A DNA stretch of 64,000 bases from Haliclona indistincta (Eukaryota; Porifera; Demospongiae; Haplosclerida; Chalinidae): positions 5,401,399 through 5,465,398 of the forward strand of contig OZ024783.1 in the NCBI GenBank assembly GCA_964017065.1, in the 5' to 3' direction. A program made the position numbers and the translations under genes. Position 1 is the stretch's first letter. Each line of letters starts with the position of its first letter. The notes below the pieces were generated by a model. The model had not been told where the DNA came from. It saw only the letters and a list, made by a program, of their open reading frames with translations, and ran no database searches. Below are positions 34,201 to 46,200 of the stretch, one piece after another.

Positions 34201-37200
34201 GAAGATACTTGAAGTGTTCCTTGGAGGAGGTTTGCACCGTTGATTGTTACCCTGGTTCCTCTTTGACCAGATGTGGGAGAAATGGAGGTTATGTTACCAG
34301 GCTGGACGAAACTGAACGCGTCAATTCTTTCCGTAATGGCTCCAGTGTTTGCAACGACTGAGATACTTGAAGTCAACGGAAAGGATGACATTGAAGACGG
34401 GTTTTCGGATAGGCTGATGTTGACCATTGTTTGCGAAGAACCGAGTATTTTGGTAGCTATTCCTCTAACTGTTACACTGCTTATAGACGTACCTCCGCCG
34501 TAAAGATTCTGTCCAAAAATTGTGACTCTTGTCCCCATTTGACCTTGGACGGGGTCAATTGAACTAATGTGACTTTCTGTGAGGTACGTGAATCCATCAC
34601 GTAGCCTAGCAATAGTGTGATTGCTGCTCTCAACAGTGATATCTACTGTGTATTGACCTGTTCTTCTTGCTCGAGGAATTTCAACTGAAATAGTCATGGA
34701 AATCTCGTTACGAGTGAGAATTGTAGCTTCTTGGTCATCCACAGTTGCTGTAATAATTTCATTGACTGAGAAAGGGATGTTTAGTGTAACTCTGGTTCCG
34801 TGTTGTCCCTGGTTTGTGCCTGTGATGGACAGGACAAGATTTTGATAAGTGAATAAGTTTCTTTCAATGAAGGACTCGTCCTCTGCGGTGAGTCTGATCG
34901 GGAGATTGCTCAAGCTGCTGTTCGGTGCTGGTCCTGCAATGACGGCAAGTTCTGTATCGGATTGCGCCACGATTCGGGACACTTCAGAGCCTCCGATTGT
35001 TACACTAGTGATGGGGGCTGTAGACGTCCGAAGATACTGTCCTCGAATCAGTATCCCACTGCCCTCAGCTCCAACTGTCGGCGTTATCATAGCAATGGAA
35101 CCGTTTTGAAGATAATTGAAGTTTTGAGTTGACTCTATAATGGCGCCTGTGTTGATAGTCAGTCTAATCGGCCCACTCGTGTTTGTGCTAGCAAAAGCTG
35201 CTTGAACTACAAGCATCGTGTCACTCTGTGTGGTACTGTATGGTCCGGGTAGAGCGCTTACTCCGGCTATTTCAACAGTACTTATCGAAGTCCCAAACCC
35301 AGTCAAGTCATTGCCGGTGATAGTAATTTCTGTACCCAATCTACCTACAATAGGCGAGAAAGAAGTGATGCTACCGGGAGCACGCTGCTGGAACGGAGCC
35401 CCGATCACTATAGCTCCTGTGTTTGCTTGTATGAACACTTGTCCAGGGTACTGTGAGCTGTCTCGAAGATCATCATCGCCCAGTGTGACTCGAATCATGG
35501 TGTCACTCTCACTCAGAACTGTACCGGGCACTCCGTCCATGACAACGGAAGCGACTGATGATCCTCCTCCTCTCAGATTAGTACCAGTAATGGTGATTGT
35601 CGATCCAAACTGCCCTTCTGCTGGGGAAATAGAGGTTATCTGCCCAGGAGGAATGTATGTCCAAATGTTCGTAGTGGACTGCACTTGTGCGAATGTGTTT
35701 GACGTGATGGTAGCCCGTACTGCTGTGTTGGAAGCTGTGCTGAATGATCCTGCTCTCGCGTAGATGGACGAGTTTGTCGACATGTTGTGAATAATTTGAG
35801 CATTCACTTGTCCCAGCATTACACTAGAGGCACTGTCTCCATAACCAAAGAGATTTGTTCCGGTAATAGTTACTGTAGAACAAGAAAAAAAATTAAAAGT
35901 AAAATTTTAAAAATACCAAAATTTATTGCATCAAATTTTTGCACTCGAGTCAAAAATTTCACGTCAAAATTTTGGGGGGAATAAATTATAGATGCTAAAA
36001 TTTGATACTACTTTTTTTGCTTACCAAATGTTCCATCTTGTCCTGAGGTCGGTTGTACAGCTGTTATCACTCCTTCAGTTCTGTACTCGAACATGTTCAT
36101 TCCAGTAACCCTAGCTCCGTTGTCCGCGATTAGTTCAATCGTAGCTGGACCTGTATACCCAGCCATTACAGGAGAAGGCATTCCTAGTACTACTTCAGTG
36201 GCTGAGCCTGAGACTATAGTTGCTGTAGCTGAAGTACTGCCTGTCCCTAAGATATTGGCTGCTGTCAGCTGACTGCCGTAGCCAAGTAGATTCATTCCAT
36301 TGAGAGTAATTCTTGTGCCTCGCTGACCGAATGAAGGATCAGTCATGTTTATTTGACCCTCGCTAAGGTATGTCCAAGCTCCTTGAAGAGCAACTTGAAA
36401 ACTGAGCCCTGAAATAGTCACTCTTATGACCACACCTCCTGGAGTATTTATAGCTGACATTGGAGGAACGCCCGCTGTTACTATGACTTGTTGTGGGCTG
36501 GCGTTGATCACTGTTGCTTGCACGCCAGAAAGAAATACAGCGGTAGTTACTTGAGAATCACCGTATCCCGAAAGTAGTTCTGTGCCTGTAATGGTTACTT
36601 GAGTATACGACTGTCCTGAACTAGGAGTCGGAGAGTTGATGGAGGCATACTGGAATGTTACACCAGTTTGAGACTCTATCAGTGCATTTGTGTTAGCTGT
36701 CAATGTAACTGCGCCCATTGTGGTCCCTGATGCAGCCGGGACGATGGCACTAACACATTCAGTCGGCGAACCAGGGATGGGATCACTAACCAAAGACGAC
36801 GTAAAATTTGCAACATTACCGATGACAGTAGCATTAATGATAGATGAACCTCCACCGTATAGGCTAGTCCCACAGAGAAATACAGTAGAGCCTGCTTGGG
36901 CCGCTGGTGGAGTGATTTCTGTCACTAGTCCATCTTCACGCTGTGTCCAAGACCCTGCTAGAAATGTGTACGGTCCATTGAGAACTATACCGTTCACAGT
37001 TTGGGTTGAATTGAGTCTTACATTACCCACTCCAGCAGGACCTGTCCCTGCTCGTACGACCACTTGAGTTTGCGAAGAAGAAATTACTTCAGCTTGATTC
37101 GTACCTAGTTCGACTTGATGCAAGGTAACACTGCCTATGTTCAAACTCATCGATTCGTCTCCATGACCAAGTAGATTACTACCAGTGATTGTCACTAGTG

Positions 37201-37956
37201 TACCTCTCTGCCCAGTGGAGGGTGAGACACTCGTAATGTTGCCTGCCAATCGGTAGTTGATTGTGTGTGATTGAAATGGAAACACTGTTCCATACTGGGT
37301 TACCAGATTGATGGGTGCTTGGAGTATTTCAGAGTCTATTTCGACCAGTCGTATCGTAAACAAGCTAAAGTCTTCGGACAGCACGGATGGGTTGAATCTC
37401 ATGACCTGGACGCCGCCTACTGTCACAGAGTAGTTACTGCTGTTGTCCCCGCATGCCGGAGGGAAGCAGCCCCTGAATCTAATTACAGTGCCTGGCTGAC
37501 CTTCAGTGCTTGATAGCTGACTGATCAAAGGAGCTGGAGGGAAAGAAAGCGAGTCAATATAATATACACAAACTCTTATGCACGACAGCGGCATGCATGG
37601 CGATTCCACTCACCGCTCAACACGAGAAAGATGGTGTCTGACACTTGGTTACATCCGCTTTGCACTGGTGCGAGCGTGATGGTTATAGATCCGCTAGCGG
37701 AGCCGAGAAAATTGAATCGAATTGACGTCGAGTTGATCATGGTGACGTTAAGGGACGACACAGAAGACGACGTAACGTTTGCTACTTGATCCAAGTTGCT
37801 TCCGGAGATGTAGTAGTCGAACATTGGGCCTCCGCTTGGCGGAGAAATTCCAGTCAGCACAGGGCACTGAGCTTCAGTGTAAGGTAGAGACGAAGCATAG
37901 ATAGCTAGGATCGCCAGTAGCATGGTGGTGAGCGAGCCCATTGCTGGGCGTTCCAT
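28209..37956 (-). CDS. Giant IPT/TIG-repeat receptor with furin-like region and Tyr/Pro-rich tail
   Basis: Three exons (37614-37956, 36025-37533 and 28209-35872) total 9516 nt, 3171 residues, all in frame. Signal peptide (MGSLTTMLLAILAIYAS); then about 26 IPT/TIG repeats of roughly 85-90 residues, each marked by a motif like ITSISPTSGQRGTRVTI.G; a Cys-rich furin/growth-factor-receptor-like region (about 2393-2735); one membrane helix (about 2743-2770); and a 400-residue cytoplasmic tail. The tail has no kinase but at least nine Tyr motifs (YILM, YAEM, YTEM, IYDDT, YVDL, LYDDT, VYEDT, LYEEL) and several Pro-rich SH3-type sites (PPRPPKP, LPPVPAKP, LPPRPQQIPKR). IPT arrays in plexins and Met bind ligands; the tail predicts SH2/SH3 docking (inference). 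Many N-glycosylation sites. The start is chosen at the Met before the signal peptide. Confidence 0.9.
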
Positions 37957-38074
37957 TTCTCTAAGCAGTAATAATTGGGCGGGGCTCATTAATATTCGCG
38001 CTCGCGGTAATTTATTCATGGCGCGCTTCTGGCTAGGCGTGAATTTCAGCTCAAGTTCGTGGAATAATTCAAGC
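37957..38074. promoter_or_regulatory. Bidirectional promoter between the IPT receptor and trefoil gene 1
   Basis: Start codons of the two divergent membrane-protein genes are 118 bp apart (37956 minus; 38075 plus). No clear TATA box. Upstream in-frame Mets of the receptor (MNKLPRAR, MSPAQLL) extend into this space and precede the signal peptide; I did not use them. Confidence 0.55.
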
Positions 38075-40062
38075 ATGTTTCTAACCGTATTTTACCTGTT
38101 CTTTCTGTGTGACCATTGCCTGGGTCAAAATTTTAACTGCTCAGGAACTGGGCAAAGAGTTGATTGTGGTAAGTACATGTAGCTGGAGTCTGAAGGTCAC
38201 ATTATTATTCTTGTGTTTCCACTCATTTTCAAGGTTATCCGACCATTAAAGAGAATGAATGTGTACAAATTAGGAAGTGTTGCTGGGACCAGAATCACAT
38301 GGAAGGTTCTTCAATTCCAAAATGCTTCTTTCCCGAAAGTGATGATTTTGTACTTCAATGTGACAGTAATGCAACCAAGTTAGACTGCGGTTAGACGGAT
38401 AATATTTATAATAAGTTGTGTTTTAATTGCATATGCCTTAGGTGACGAGGGAACAACAGAGAGTGAGTGTACTAGAACAGACAAAGGTTGTTGCTGGCTT
38501 CCAGTAGAGGTAACTATGCGTTGTACGTATGACAGTTGGAGTGATTTTACAGCTATGTTTTAGGGTGACCCGTACTGCTTTAATCCAATTAGAATAAACA
38601 TATCTTCTTCCATTCAAAAGGTTTGGTACTGGTTTTTTATTAACGGATTTATGAATGTTATCAATAGAGCAGTCTCCTGTTTACAAGCTCTTCAACAAGT
38701 ATATCTTATCCAATTCAAATTGTTTGTCGGTAGTTTATGTTTAATTAATAATAGATCATTAATACATTAGACTATGAGCAGTCAGATGTTTACAAGTTCT
38801 CCATCTACTGATATTAGCTTATTTGCTGCATCAGTGTCATCTATATTAGGTAAGTGTCATACTATAGCATGTGATCGACAGTTTATATAGGCAAGTGTGT
38901 GACTTTATCTGTACTCTATCAATATTAAGTAAACCATGTGTATAGCCAACTTTTATAGTGCACAAAAATGCATCCAGATTTGTTTAGCCTTGTCCCAGGC
39001 ACTCATTGGATGAGGTGAAATTGTGAACTGGCTGGTACAGATTTGCTATATCTGCTTTAGTTTTGCTATTTGCTTTAGAAGATTTAATACTTGCTAAATT
39101 TTGGGATTTCAGAGGTCTAGCACTTTGCTTGCTCATAATAAAACACATGCATGGGTTGGGACCACGTTTTTAACCACTTTTGCTCTTTTTGGTCCTATTG
39201 ATCGCCGTGCAAATTTCATACACGTACACATAAATGTACATGTAATGCAGTAAGCGGCTTTGACATCACATCACAATCTGTTGCTCTCTCTACCTCTTCT
39301 AGAAAATGTGACTGATACCTATGTTACAAAAACTGCTTTTCCTACATCCACAAGAGATAGCAGCCTGGAAGCACCAGCTTCTGCTTCTTTTGGACTGTAC
39401 TCATTCTTTACTGAAACACTTACAGCAACACAATCTCCTCCACAAACCAGTATTAATAATGCATTGGATAGCAGCTTGAAAACACCTGCTTATGGATTGT
39501 CATCATTCTTTACTGAAACACTTCCAACAACACAATCTCCTCCACAAACCAGAGATGTTGGTATTAGTATTGCATTGTTAATGGCTCTAGTAGTAATGAG
39601 CTTTTTGAGTATAATAACACTCTGTTTAGTGGTATTGTGTGCAATCTTAATAATTGGAAAAAGAAGGCGAAAGAAATATCATACAAATGGTAGGCATACT
39701 AAGTTTTTGGGATGGTTTAAATTTTTTTGTTGGATGCAGGAGACGATATGATTACAAATTCAATGTACGGCATTCCATTTCTTGATCGATTGCTGGTGCC
39801 AATGGAAAGCATTGAAGTGAAGCCGAATGAAGCATATGGTATACATGTATTATGACCAAGCCTCTGACTCTCCTCTCCTTCAGGTCATCTGGTGCGTGAG
39901 ACAGCCATTGATAACATGTATGAACAAGTCACCTTGCCTGCCGCAAAGCAAACTGACGCCAAGCTGGACTCGGCATCCTTCCCAAGTCAACCGAGAGACC
40001 ACAGTCAATACGATTATATCACTAATAGTTCTGTATTTTCTACCAGCAGTGAAGATATTTAA
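38075..40062 (+). CDS. Trefoil (P-domain) membrane protein 1
   Basis: Eight exons: 38075-38168, 38234-38389, 38442-38509, 38564-38620, 38771-38849, 39303-39689, 39740-39838 and 39884-40062, giving 1119 nt (372 residues). Signal peptide (MFLTVFYLFFLCDHCLG); two P-type trefoil domains with RKCCWDQ and KGCCWLPVEGDPYCF cores; a Ser/Thr-rich stem containing an internal duplication (FFTETLTATQSPPQT and FFTETLPTTQSPPQT); a membrane helix (SIALLMALVVMSFLSIITLC) followed by KRRRKK; and a cytoplasmic tail with Tyr motifs MYGIPF, AYGHL, MYEQV and YDYI. Trefoils are disulfide modules that bind mucin glycans in vertebrate TFFs. The YGHL and YEQV pair is spaced close to an ITAM (9 residues between instead of 6-8). 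Role inferred: cell-surface glycan receptor. Confidence 0.88.
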
Positions 40063-40156
40063 TTATGATACACTGTACAAATTGCTTGCAAGTACGTGTA
40101 CTTAGTCATCTACTACTAGTAACATCTTCTCAAAAGAATGGTGATAGCTTCCTCTA

Positions 40157-40227
40157 CCGAGAGACCACAATCATAATTTTATCGCTATACCAGTTCTGTA
40201 TTTTCTAGCAGCAGTGAAGAGTTTTAA
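40157..40227 (+). pseudogene. Duplicated remnant of the last exon of trefoil gene 1
   Basis: CCGAGAGACCACAATCATAA to GAAGAGTTTTAA repeats the end of the final coding exon (40002-40062) with substitutions. It lies about 95 bp past the stop codon. Local tandem duplication, probably untranslated. Confidence 0.7.
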
Positions 40228-40317
40228 TACATGCATAGTGATGCTTGGTAGTACTTTGGTGGGCGGAACTCGTTTACTAATCTCAAGTAGGTGGGGCTCG
40301 AGATTAAGCTTGCAGTG

Positions 40318-41688
40318 ATGTTTCATTACAGAACGACTGTGTTAGCTAGAATTTGCGCTTTTTCTCTTGTAACTGTGATGTGCAGACACTGCTGTTTTTC
40401 TCAACTGCAAGTGTGTGACGAAGGGAACAGAATAGACTGTGGTTTTCCGGGTGTTTTAATGTCGGAATGTACCACAACAAGGGGTTGTTGCTGGGTTCCA
40501 AGCGAAAGATACTTACAGGATGGAACACCACAGTGTTACTTTCCAACAGGACCGAGTATTGATTATATCTGTGACCTGAATGCTACTACCAAATGGAATT
40601 GTGGTAAGAGTGAATCAAAGCTCATAGAAAAATTGTGATAAATTTGAAAAAAAGGAAATCATTTGACCACAATGGAGGTATGCCTGAGAACCATTAAACA
40701 GTGCTGCTGGCAGCCACAGGTAGCTATATAGAAGCTAATGGAAAATTTTCAAGTTATATTGCCAGTAACGTATAGGGTACCCCATCTTGCTTGACGAGGA
40801 CAAGAATAATCTCACCAGTACAATTATTGCAACACCGTCAACTATTAGCACCTTGGTATGATAGATTAATGTGTGTGGGAATATAAATAGCTACTACATT
40901 ATATTGCAGGCAATTCCAATGGAGTCTTCATTGTCACTGCAGATGTTCAGTTCTCTGGCATCAGGTATAATGCTTATACGTAGTGTGAGTACAGTATATT
41001 ATCTGTGTATGCAATGTTATGACCAAATAAAGCTTCCTGAAGAAACCAGCACTATTAGTATGAATGTCATTACAACCAGTAGTATCATCTCTTCAGAGGT
41101 TGACAATATAATTATTACTGCTACCTCTTCATCAATTGTAGTGCAAACTAGTCCAACTATGACAGCAAATGACACTCTGACGAGCACCTCATTGGAGATA
41201 ATAATATTACCTGTGACTATACTCGGCAGCTTTGTGTTATTGGGGCTCGTGACACTTCTAGTAACAGTTTGCACCTGTTTGATATGGACCAGAAAGAAGA
41301 GACCACGAAGAAAAACAGCAATAGACAATGCAGGCATGCATGTTGAGAATGAAAGGTTACTATTATATATATATCATGCTTTATCTTGTAGTGACAGACA
41401 ACTCTATGATGGTTGTAAACTATCAGTATGGATACACCAATGTGCTTGATAATTGTGAAGGAAATACAACACATGCAAAAGATGAAGAAATTAAGATGAA
41501 GAGAAATGAAGCCTATGCTATTGCTGGTAAATTTTGTAACTACTAAAGTAATAAATAATACTGCTAGTATGAGTGATACTGAAATTATAGGTACGCGTGA
41601 CTCAATGACAACAAATCTTTATGAAGAGCTGCCTGATACAATAGCAAGCTCTATAACTACGAAGAATAATAACAATGGTAAAGCATAA
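40318..41688 (+). pseudogene. Trefoil membrane protein 2, with two apparent frame breaks
   Basis: Exons: 40318-40603 (signal peptide and first trefoil, lacking the intron that its neighbours have after CG), 40655-40719 (second trefoil, KQCCWQPQ), 40776-40855, 40910-41355 (Ser/Thr stem and helix LEIIILPVTILGSFVLLGLV), 41392-41526 and 41549-41688. The trefoil frame must shift by one base near 40793-40805 to enter the stem frame (NNLTSTIIATPSTISTL), and again around 41355-41392 to enter the tail that holds NEAYAIAV and NLYEEL. Those tail motifs match its neighbours, so the tail was coding recently. Either a decaying gene, sequence errors, or unusual splicing. An alternative shorter reading ends at 41449 without the tail. 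Confidence 0.65.
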
Positions 41689-41865
41689 TGTACATGTACA
41701 GGCAGGCTTTACCATTAGTTTATTCTCTATCCACATAAAGCTGATTTAGATAACAGCAGTTTGCAAGACACTGCATGATCAATGGTCAAGCGCATCATAT
41801 ATATACGCAACCAGAAAGTACTATAAAAACTTTTGTTGGTCATCATCATAAAATTATTTTGAATA

Positions 41866-42542
41866 GGCCTTTCCACCGTATTAAAGGGAAAATATGCAAG
41901 GAATGTAGCGCAACGTAATTCTGCGTGTTATGACGTCATTTGCTGGAGTACCTTGGCGATCACTACTACAGCGTTGTTTCTCTCGTTAGAAGCGCATTTT
42001 AGTTCCCTTTCATTGTTTTCCTAGACTTCCACCGAAGGCGAAGCTAGGACGCTGATTTGCTGCTGAAACCGCAAGGTAGTAATGCCATACATTCGAGTTT
42101 GTTTGCTGCCATTTGTCCAAAAACCACCAAAAACGACTCTCACTAGGCTCCTGAGGAGTCTAGAACTGTAGTTCTAGCAAGACAACTTCTTTTTCAACTG
42201 TTTTACCTTAGCATAACAACTATAGCTTTAACAATGAACTGCGTGGCTCTCTACAGGACTTTCAAGACCGCTCCTGGGAGTCCTCTATGACCAAACTCAA
42301 CACTCGTTGCTACTACCAACTCACAATATTACCATGTGCTTCTTCATAAATAGATATGGCTATTTTTAGACTAGTGGATGATGTATACAGTCCTAGCGCA
42401 GTGCAGTACTTGTTTGTTTCTGGCGTGCATGGCTCTGAGCGTACTCCAGCAAATGACGTCGCTCGCCGTCACTGCTCGTCATTTCTCGATGAATTTCATT
42501 AATTTTTAATCAACATTTCTTATGCCTTATAATGGAAAGGCC
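41866..42542. mobile_element. TA-flanked inverted-repeat element
   Basis: The ends GGCCTTTCCA and TGGAAAGGCC are inverted and flanked by TA (41864-41865 and 42543-42544). A second inverted block, TGACGTCATTTGCTGGAGTAC near 41930 and GTACTCCAGCAAATGACGTC near 42432, lies inside. 677 bp, no transposase. It fills most of the gap between trefoil genes 2 and 3. Confidence 0.7.
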
Positions 42543-42666
42543 TACAAGTTCAGGTTGCCAATTCCCAGGACGTAGTGCTATGATAAAATAACCTGTCTGT
42601 GTGTGTTAAATATTAACAAATTGCATTTCCCTGAGGAACTTACATGCTGTTGCTGTAACGATCGAA

Positions 42667-44108
42667 ATGCTTCGCTGCTGGTTGCCTGCTTCGACTCAAA
42701 TGCTGTGCCTTCTTTTACTGAGCAAGAATGGCTTCACTCAAAATGAAAGTTGTAATGAAACAAACAACAAATTTGATTGTGGTATGTTTGATAATTAATG
42801 CTAAATCTTCATTTAATTTATTTTGTTTTGCCTCGAAGGCTATCCAGGTATTACATTGGATATCTGTGTAAATATTCGACGTTGTTGCTGGGTTCCAGCT
42901 GAAAGACACAGGCTCATGGTTGATGGTTCATCACAGTGTTACCTGCCAACTGGTCCTGAAATTGAGCTTAGCTGTGATCTGAATGCTCCCAGATTGAACT
43001 GTGGTGAGAGTGATGCATAATTTCATCTACAATTAATGTATAATAATGCTGCCATTTAAGGTGACCAGACAACTGATATGGAATCATGTATGAAATCTGT
43101 CAAGCAGTGCTGCTGGCAGCCAGAAGTATGCGCACACGTGTTCATAGTCACTAAGTACTGAATTTGTAATTATAGACCACTCCATCCTGCTTTATAAGAA
43201 CCCCGGGCCCAAGATACAACGGATGTCCGCTTAACAATACCTCAACTGTAGAAAGCTATACACCAACTTCAACTCAGGTCTATTGATCAGCACATCCTGA
43301 TCTTGATTCAAATCATGTAACTTTATAGATGGTGGTGTCTTCAGATTCATCCATGGTTTCTTTGACGACTGCAGGTGCAGTATGATCTATACAGTTGTAG
43401 ATGTATCCTGTTTACTCTCATTGCTGTTTTTATTATAAACTTTTTCAGTTGTTAGCGCTTCTGATCAAGCTACACTAAGTCCAACAGCCGATGTCAGTCA
43501 AGAATCATCTTCGATGGAGATAGTTCTATCAGTCGTAATAACTTGTTTTGTGACATTGGGCCTGATGACGCTTACAATAATAATTGTTATATTATTTTTC
43601 CTGATTTGGACCAGAAGAAGACAAGCTGGTACCAGCCACACCTCAGGTACACAGCCCTTGTTATAAATGAAATGTTTGCATGTACTTTGTTGCACTAAAA
43701 ATTAATTACAGAAGAATTTGATTTTAAGAATAATTCCGCTTATGAGATAAATATAAAAAATTCAGCAGCTGCTGCAAACCACACTCGGTCTTCAAGTTCA
43801 GGTATGACGCTTGCTCTATTGATGTATCTGAATGTTTTCTATGAATCAGAAGGTGACTTTAAAATTAATGGAGAAATTGAGATGGAAAACAATGACGCTT
43901 ACGGTACAAACACATACACTACATGCATGTTATAATACTTGCATTGTTGCAGTTCCACAAGGCTCATCGGCAATTTACGAAGAACCAGATGCAGTGCTTG
44001 CTATGATGAGCAATAAAAATCCACGTAAGTTAGATTCTTTTAGCTACATGTATGACCATATAAATTTATGCTCCTGTTTTAGCAATTATGCAGAGTACTA
44101 CTGTCTGA
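42667..44108 (+). CDS. Trefoil membrane protein 3
   Basis: Ten exons: 42667-42781, 42839-43003, 43061-43125, 43176-43277, 43329-43374, 43449-43646, 43712-43801, 43850-43903, 43953-44024 and 44083-44108, totalling 933 nt (310 residues). Signal peptide; first trefoil (RRCCWVPAERH); second trefoil (KQCCWQPE); Ser/Thr-rich stem; membrane helix (SVVITCFVTLGLMTLTIIIV) followed by WTRRRQ. The tail is built from small phase-1 exons carrying one Tyr motif each: NNSAYEINI, NNDAYVP and AIYEEPD. The last residues, QSTTV, fit a class I PDZ ligand (inference). Such one-motif exons could be gained or lost independently. Closest to trefoil gene 2. Confidence 0.88.
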
Positions 44109-44852
44109 AAAGCTGTCAAAAGGAACCATGATACTGAAACTGAGTTACTTACTGGGTTTATTCGTTCTGTGACATTAAAATTAATACACTGATTCATAAA
44201 ACATCATGTGATGGTAATACATTCTGGGAAGTCTTGAAGCCCGGCCTCTGTTGGTAGCAAGCCAGTGCAGACTATGTGACTGTATGTCCTATTGTTGTGT
44301 GGGCAGACGGCTGGGGAGGGTCTAGCAAACACATCAGTCATAAGTCGTCGATTGACCAATCAGATTGCTAAAAGGGCTGTCATGCTACTATCCAGGATCA
44401 GTTTAGTAGAATTCATAGTCCACAGCTATAGACTAGCCCACTAGAGTCTACCGGCTGCGGTTCCATATAGTCCTGTTGCTATGATCTGCTGCTTGCCTGC
44501 ATGTTTAATGGATCTGCTGGTCACTTCTACTGCAGCTTGCACGTTTCCATGGATCTACCGTGCATGTATACGTGCTGACATATGCATCTGCTAATTGCAT
44601 GCTAGCATACATGCCTACTCCACCGAGGCATCTGCACCTTTAAATTTGGTGGTTTATTTTAACAGTATTGCTTTTTGTTATTATTAGTGATAATTTGTAT
44701 GCAAGGATAAGCAATCAGTCACGGTTACGTACTAGAGATGTATATCCAATCATGGGATCTCGGATCGATTTTCACTGAAGCCCCGCCTTCGGGCGTTAGC
44801 GTTATCAACGAAGTTTAGTCTTCGTGCTAGTTCGTGGTGACCTGGCTGGAGG
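44109..44852. other. Intergenic region between trefoil genes 3 and 4
   Basis: No gene seen. It contains a dispersed repeat segment (CCACCGAGGCATCTGCACC near 44620, shared with 16290 in the Mutator-like element) and a GACCAATCAGATTGCT segment (near 44355) also found in the MITE at 52012. Confidence 0.5.
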
Positions 44853-46200
44853 ATGTCGACTTGGCTACCACTAAGGATCTTGCTGTACAGCTTAACCGTA
44901 ATTGGGACCGTAATATCTCAAGAACGATGCGCATTGGAGGATAGCTCAAGAAGAGAATGTGGTCAGACTGTACACAGTGAAGCTTGTCATCAAAAACATG
45001 ATGTATGCACGTGCAGGAAATAATACGACCAACGAGAGAGAGTGCTGCCAAGTACTAGGGTGTTGCTGGAACAACACTGGCAACACGTCATCTGTGCCTT
45101 CCTGCTTCCATGCTTCATTTCAGTGCCGACCAGGAAATTACAATCAAAACTGTGGTATGTGAAAAATCTGAAAATCTTAAAGATCTGCATGTATACATGT
45201 GTTCGGTGTGAACCACACCGCCACCAGGTTATCTGGAAGCTACTATCATCCTATCCCTCTTCTCTGTGTTGATGCTCATTGCAATGCTAGTCACACTAGC
45301 TGTATGTACTATATGCCTACGAAGAAAAAACGATTCATTAGCCAGATACAGCAGAGTATCAACATCAGGTGCACATTTGCTCACTGTAAAAAGGTGTGTA
45401 GCATGAAATTGATCCTTTTACAGTGAAAAGAAGACTTCAGGTCGCCTCTGAATTGTACAGACCGCCAACCATCGGTAGCACTACCAGTGCTAGTCTAGAT
45501 GAAGAAGGTATAATTCATATTGTTATACTCAACTCTATTCTATTTTAGTGCTGTTTGTCAATGTGCGACACAGCAAGGATTTGCAATGTGTTCAAAAAGT
45601 AAATTCTATACAAAACAGAATACAGCACTGTGCAGGTGTATGTGCTGTTATCAACCACCTTAAAATCCTTCGCACTCTATTCTTTCAGAAACTACCTCAA
45701 ATGATATTTAGAACCCTTAGAGTTCGTTTCTAACACTTTTGGAGCATTTCTAGTGAGATTTTCAAATTTTATTAACAGCACAGAAAATGTACTGTGTCTT
45801 TACTGTGATACTGTCCAACCAAAAATTGTCTCTAAACGGAGTTTTTATTACTAACAAAGCAATGGTAGTTGTGTATGACTTCATTTTTGCTGGACTTCTC
45901 AATTGTGACCCAGCTATCGTGTATATAGCGCATTCCATAATGTTATCTAAAACTTGCAGTGTGTAGTAGTGACATGCATATGTTTGTTTAATGGATTTCC
46001 CATTATGGACTGCTGTGAGTGACATGTGAACTCTCTCTTACTCTATCTTTATTGCAGGCTCGGCAGAAACACTTGCTCAATTTCCAAACACACTTTACGA
46101 CAAAGTGGAGTCTACTACAACGGTGTTAACCAGTCAGAGTAGCCGATCTAGTAACCATGACTACGAATGTGTTGTCGTGCTGGATAAGAACAATGCATGA
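44853..46200 (+). CDS. Single-trefoil membrane protein 4
   Basis: Five exons: 44853-44961, 45017-45154, 45228-45368, 45424-45507 and 46058-46200, giving 615 nt (204 residues). Signal peptide (MSTWLPLRILLYSLTVIGT); one trefoil split by a phase-1 intron (RECG, then LGCCWNNTGNTSSVPSCF); almost no stem; membrane helix (IILSLFSVLMLIAMLVTLAV) followed by LRRKN. The tail has LYRPP, LYDKV and DYECVVV. The first intron is only 55 nt. It is the simplest member of the cluster and lacks the Ser/Thr stem. Confidence 0.85.

Noticed and set aside
32746..35763. Several plus-strand open frames opposite the IPT exon
   Set aside because: Shadows of the long minus-strand coding exon; no domain similarity and no splice context.
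41017..41337. Minus-strand hydrophobic open frame over trefoil gene 2
   Set aside because: Antisense of the membrane-helix exon.
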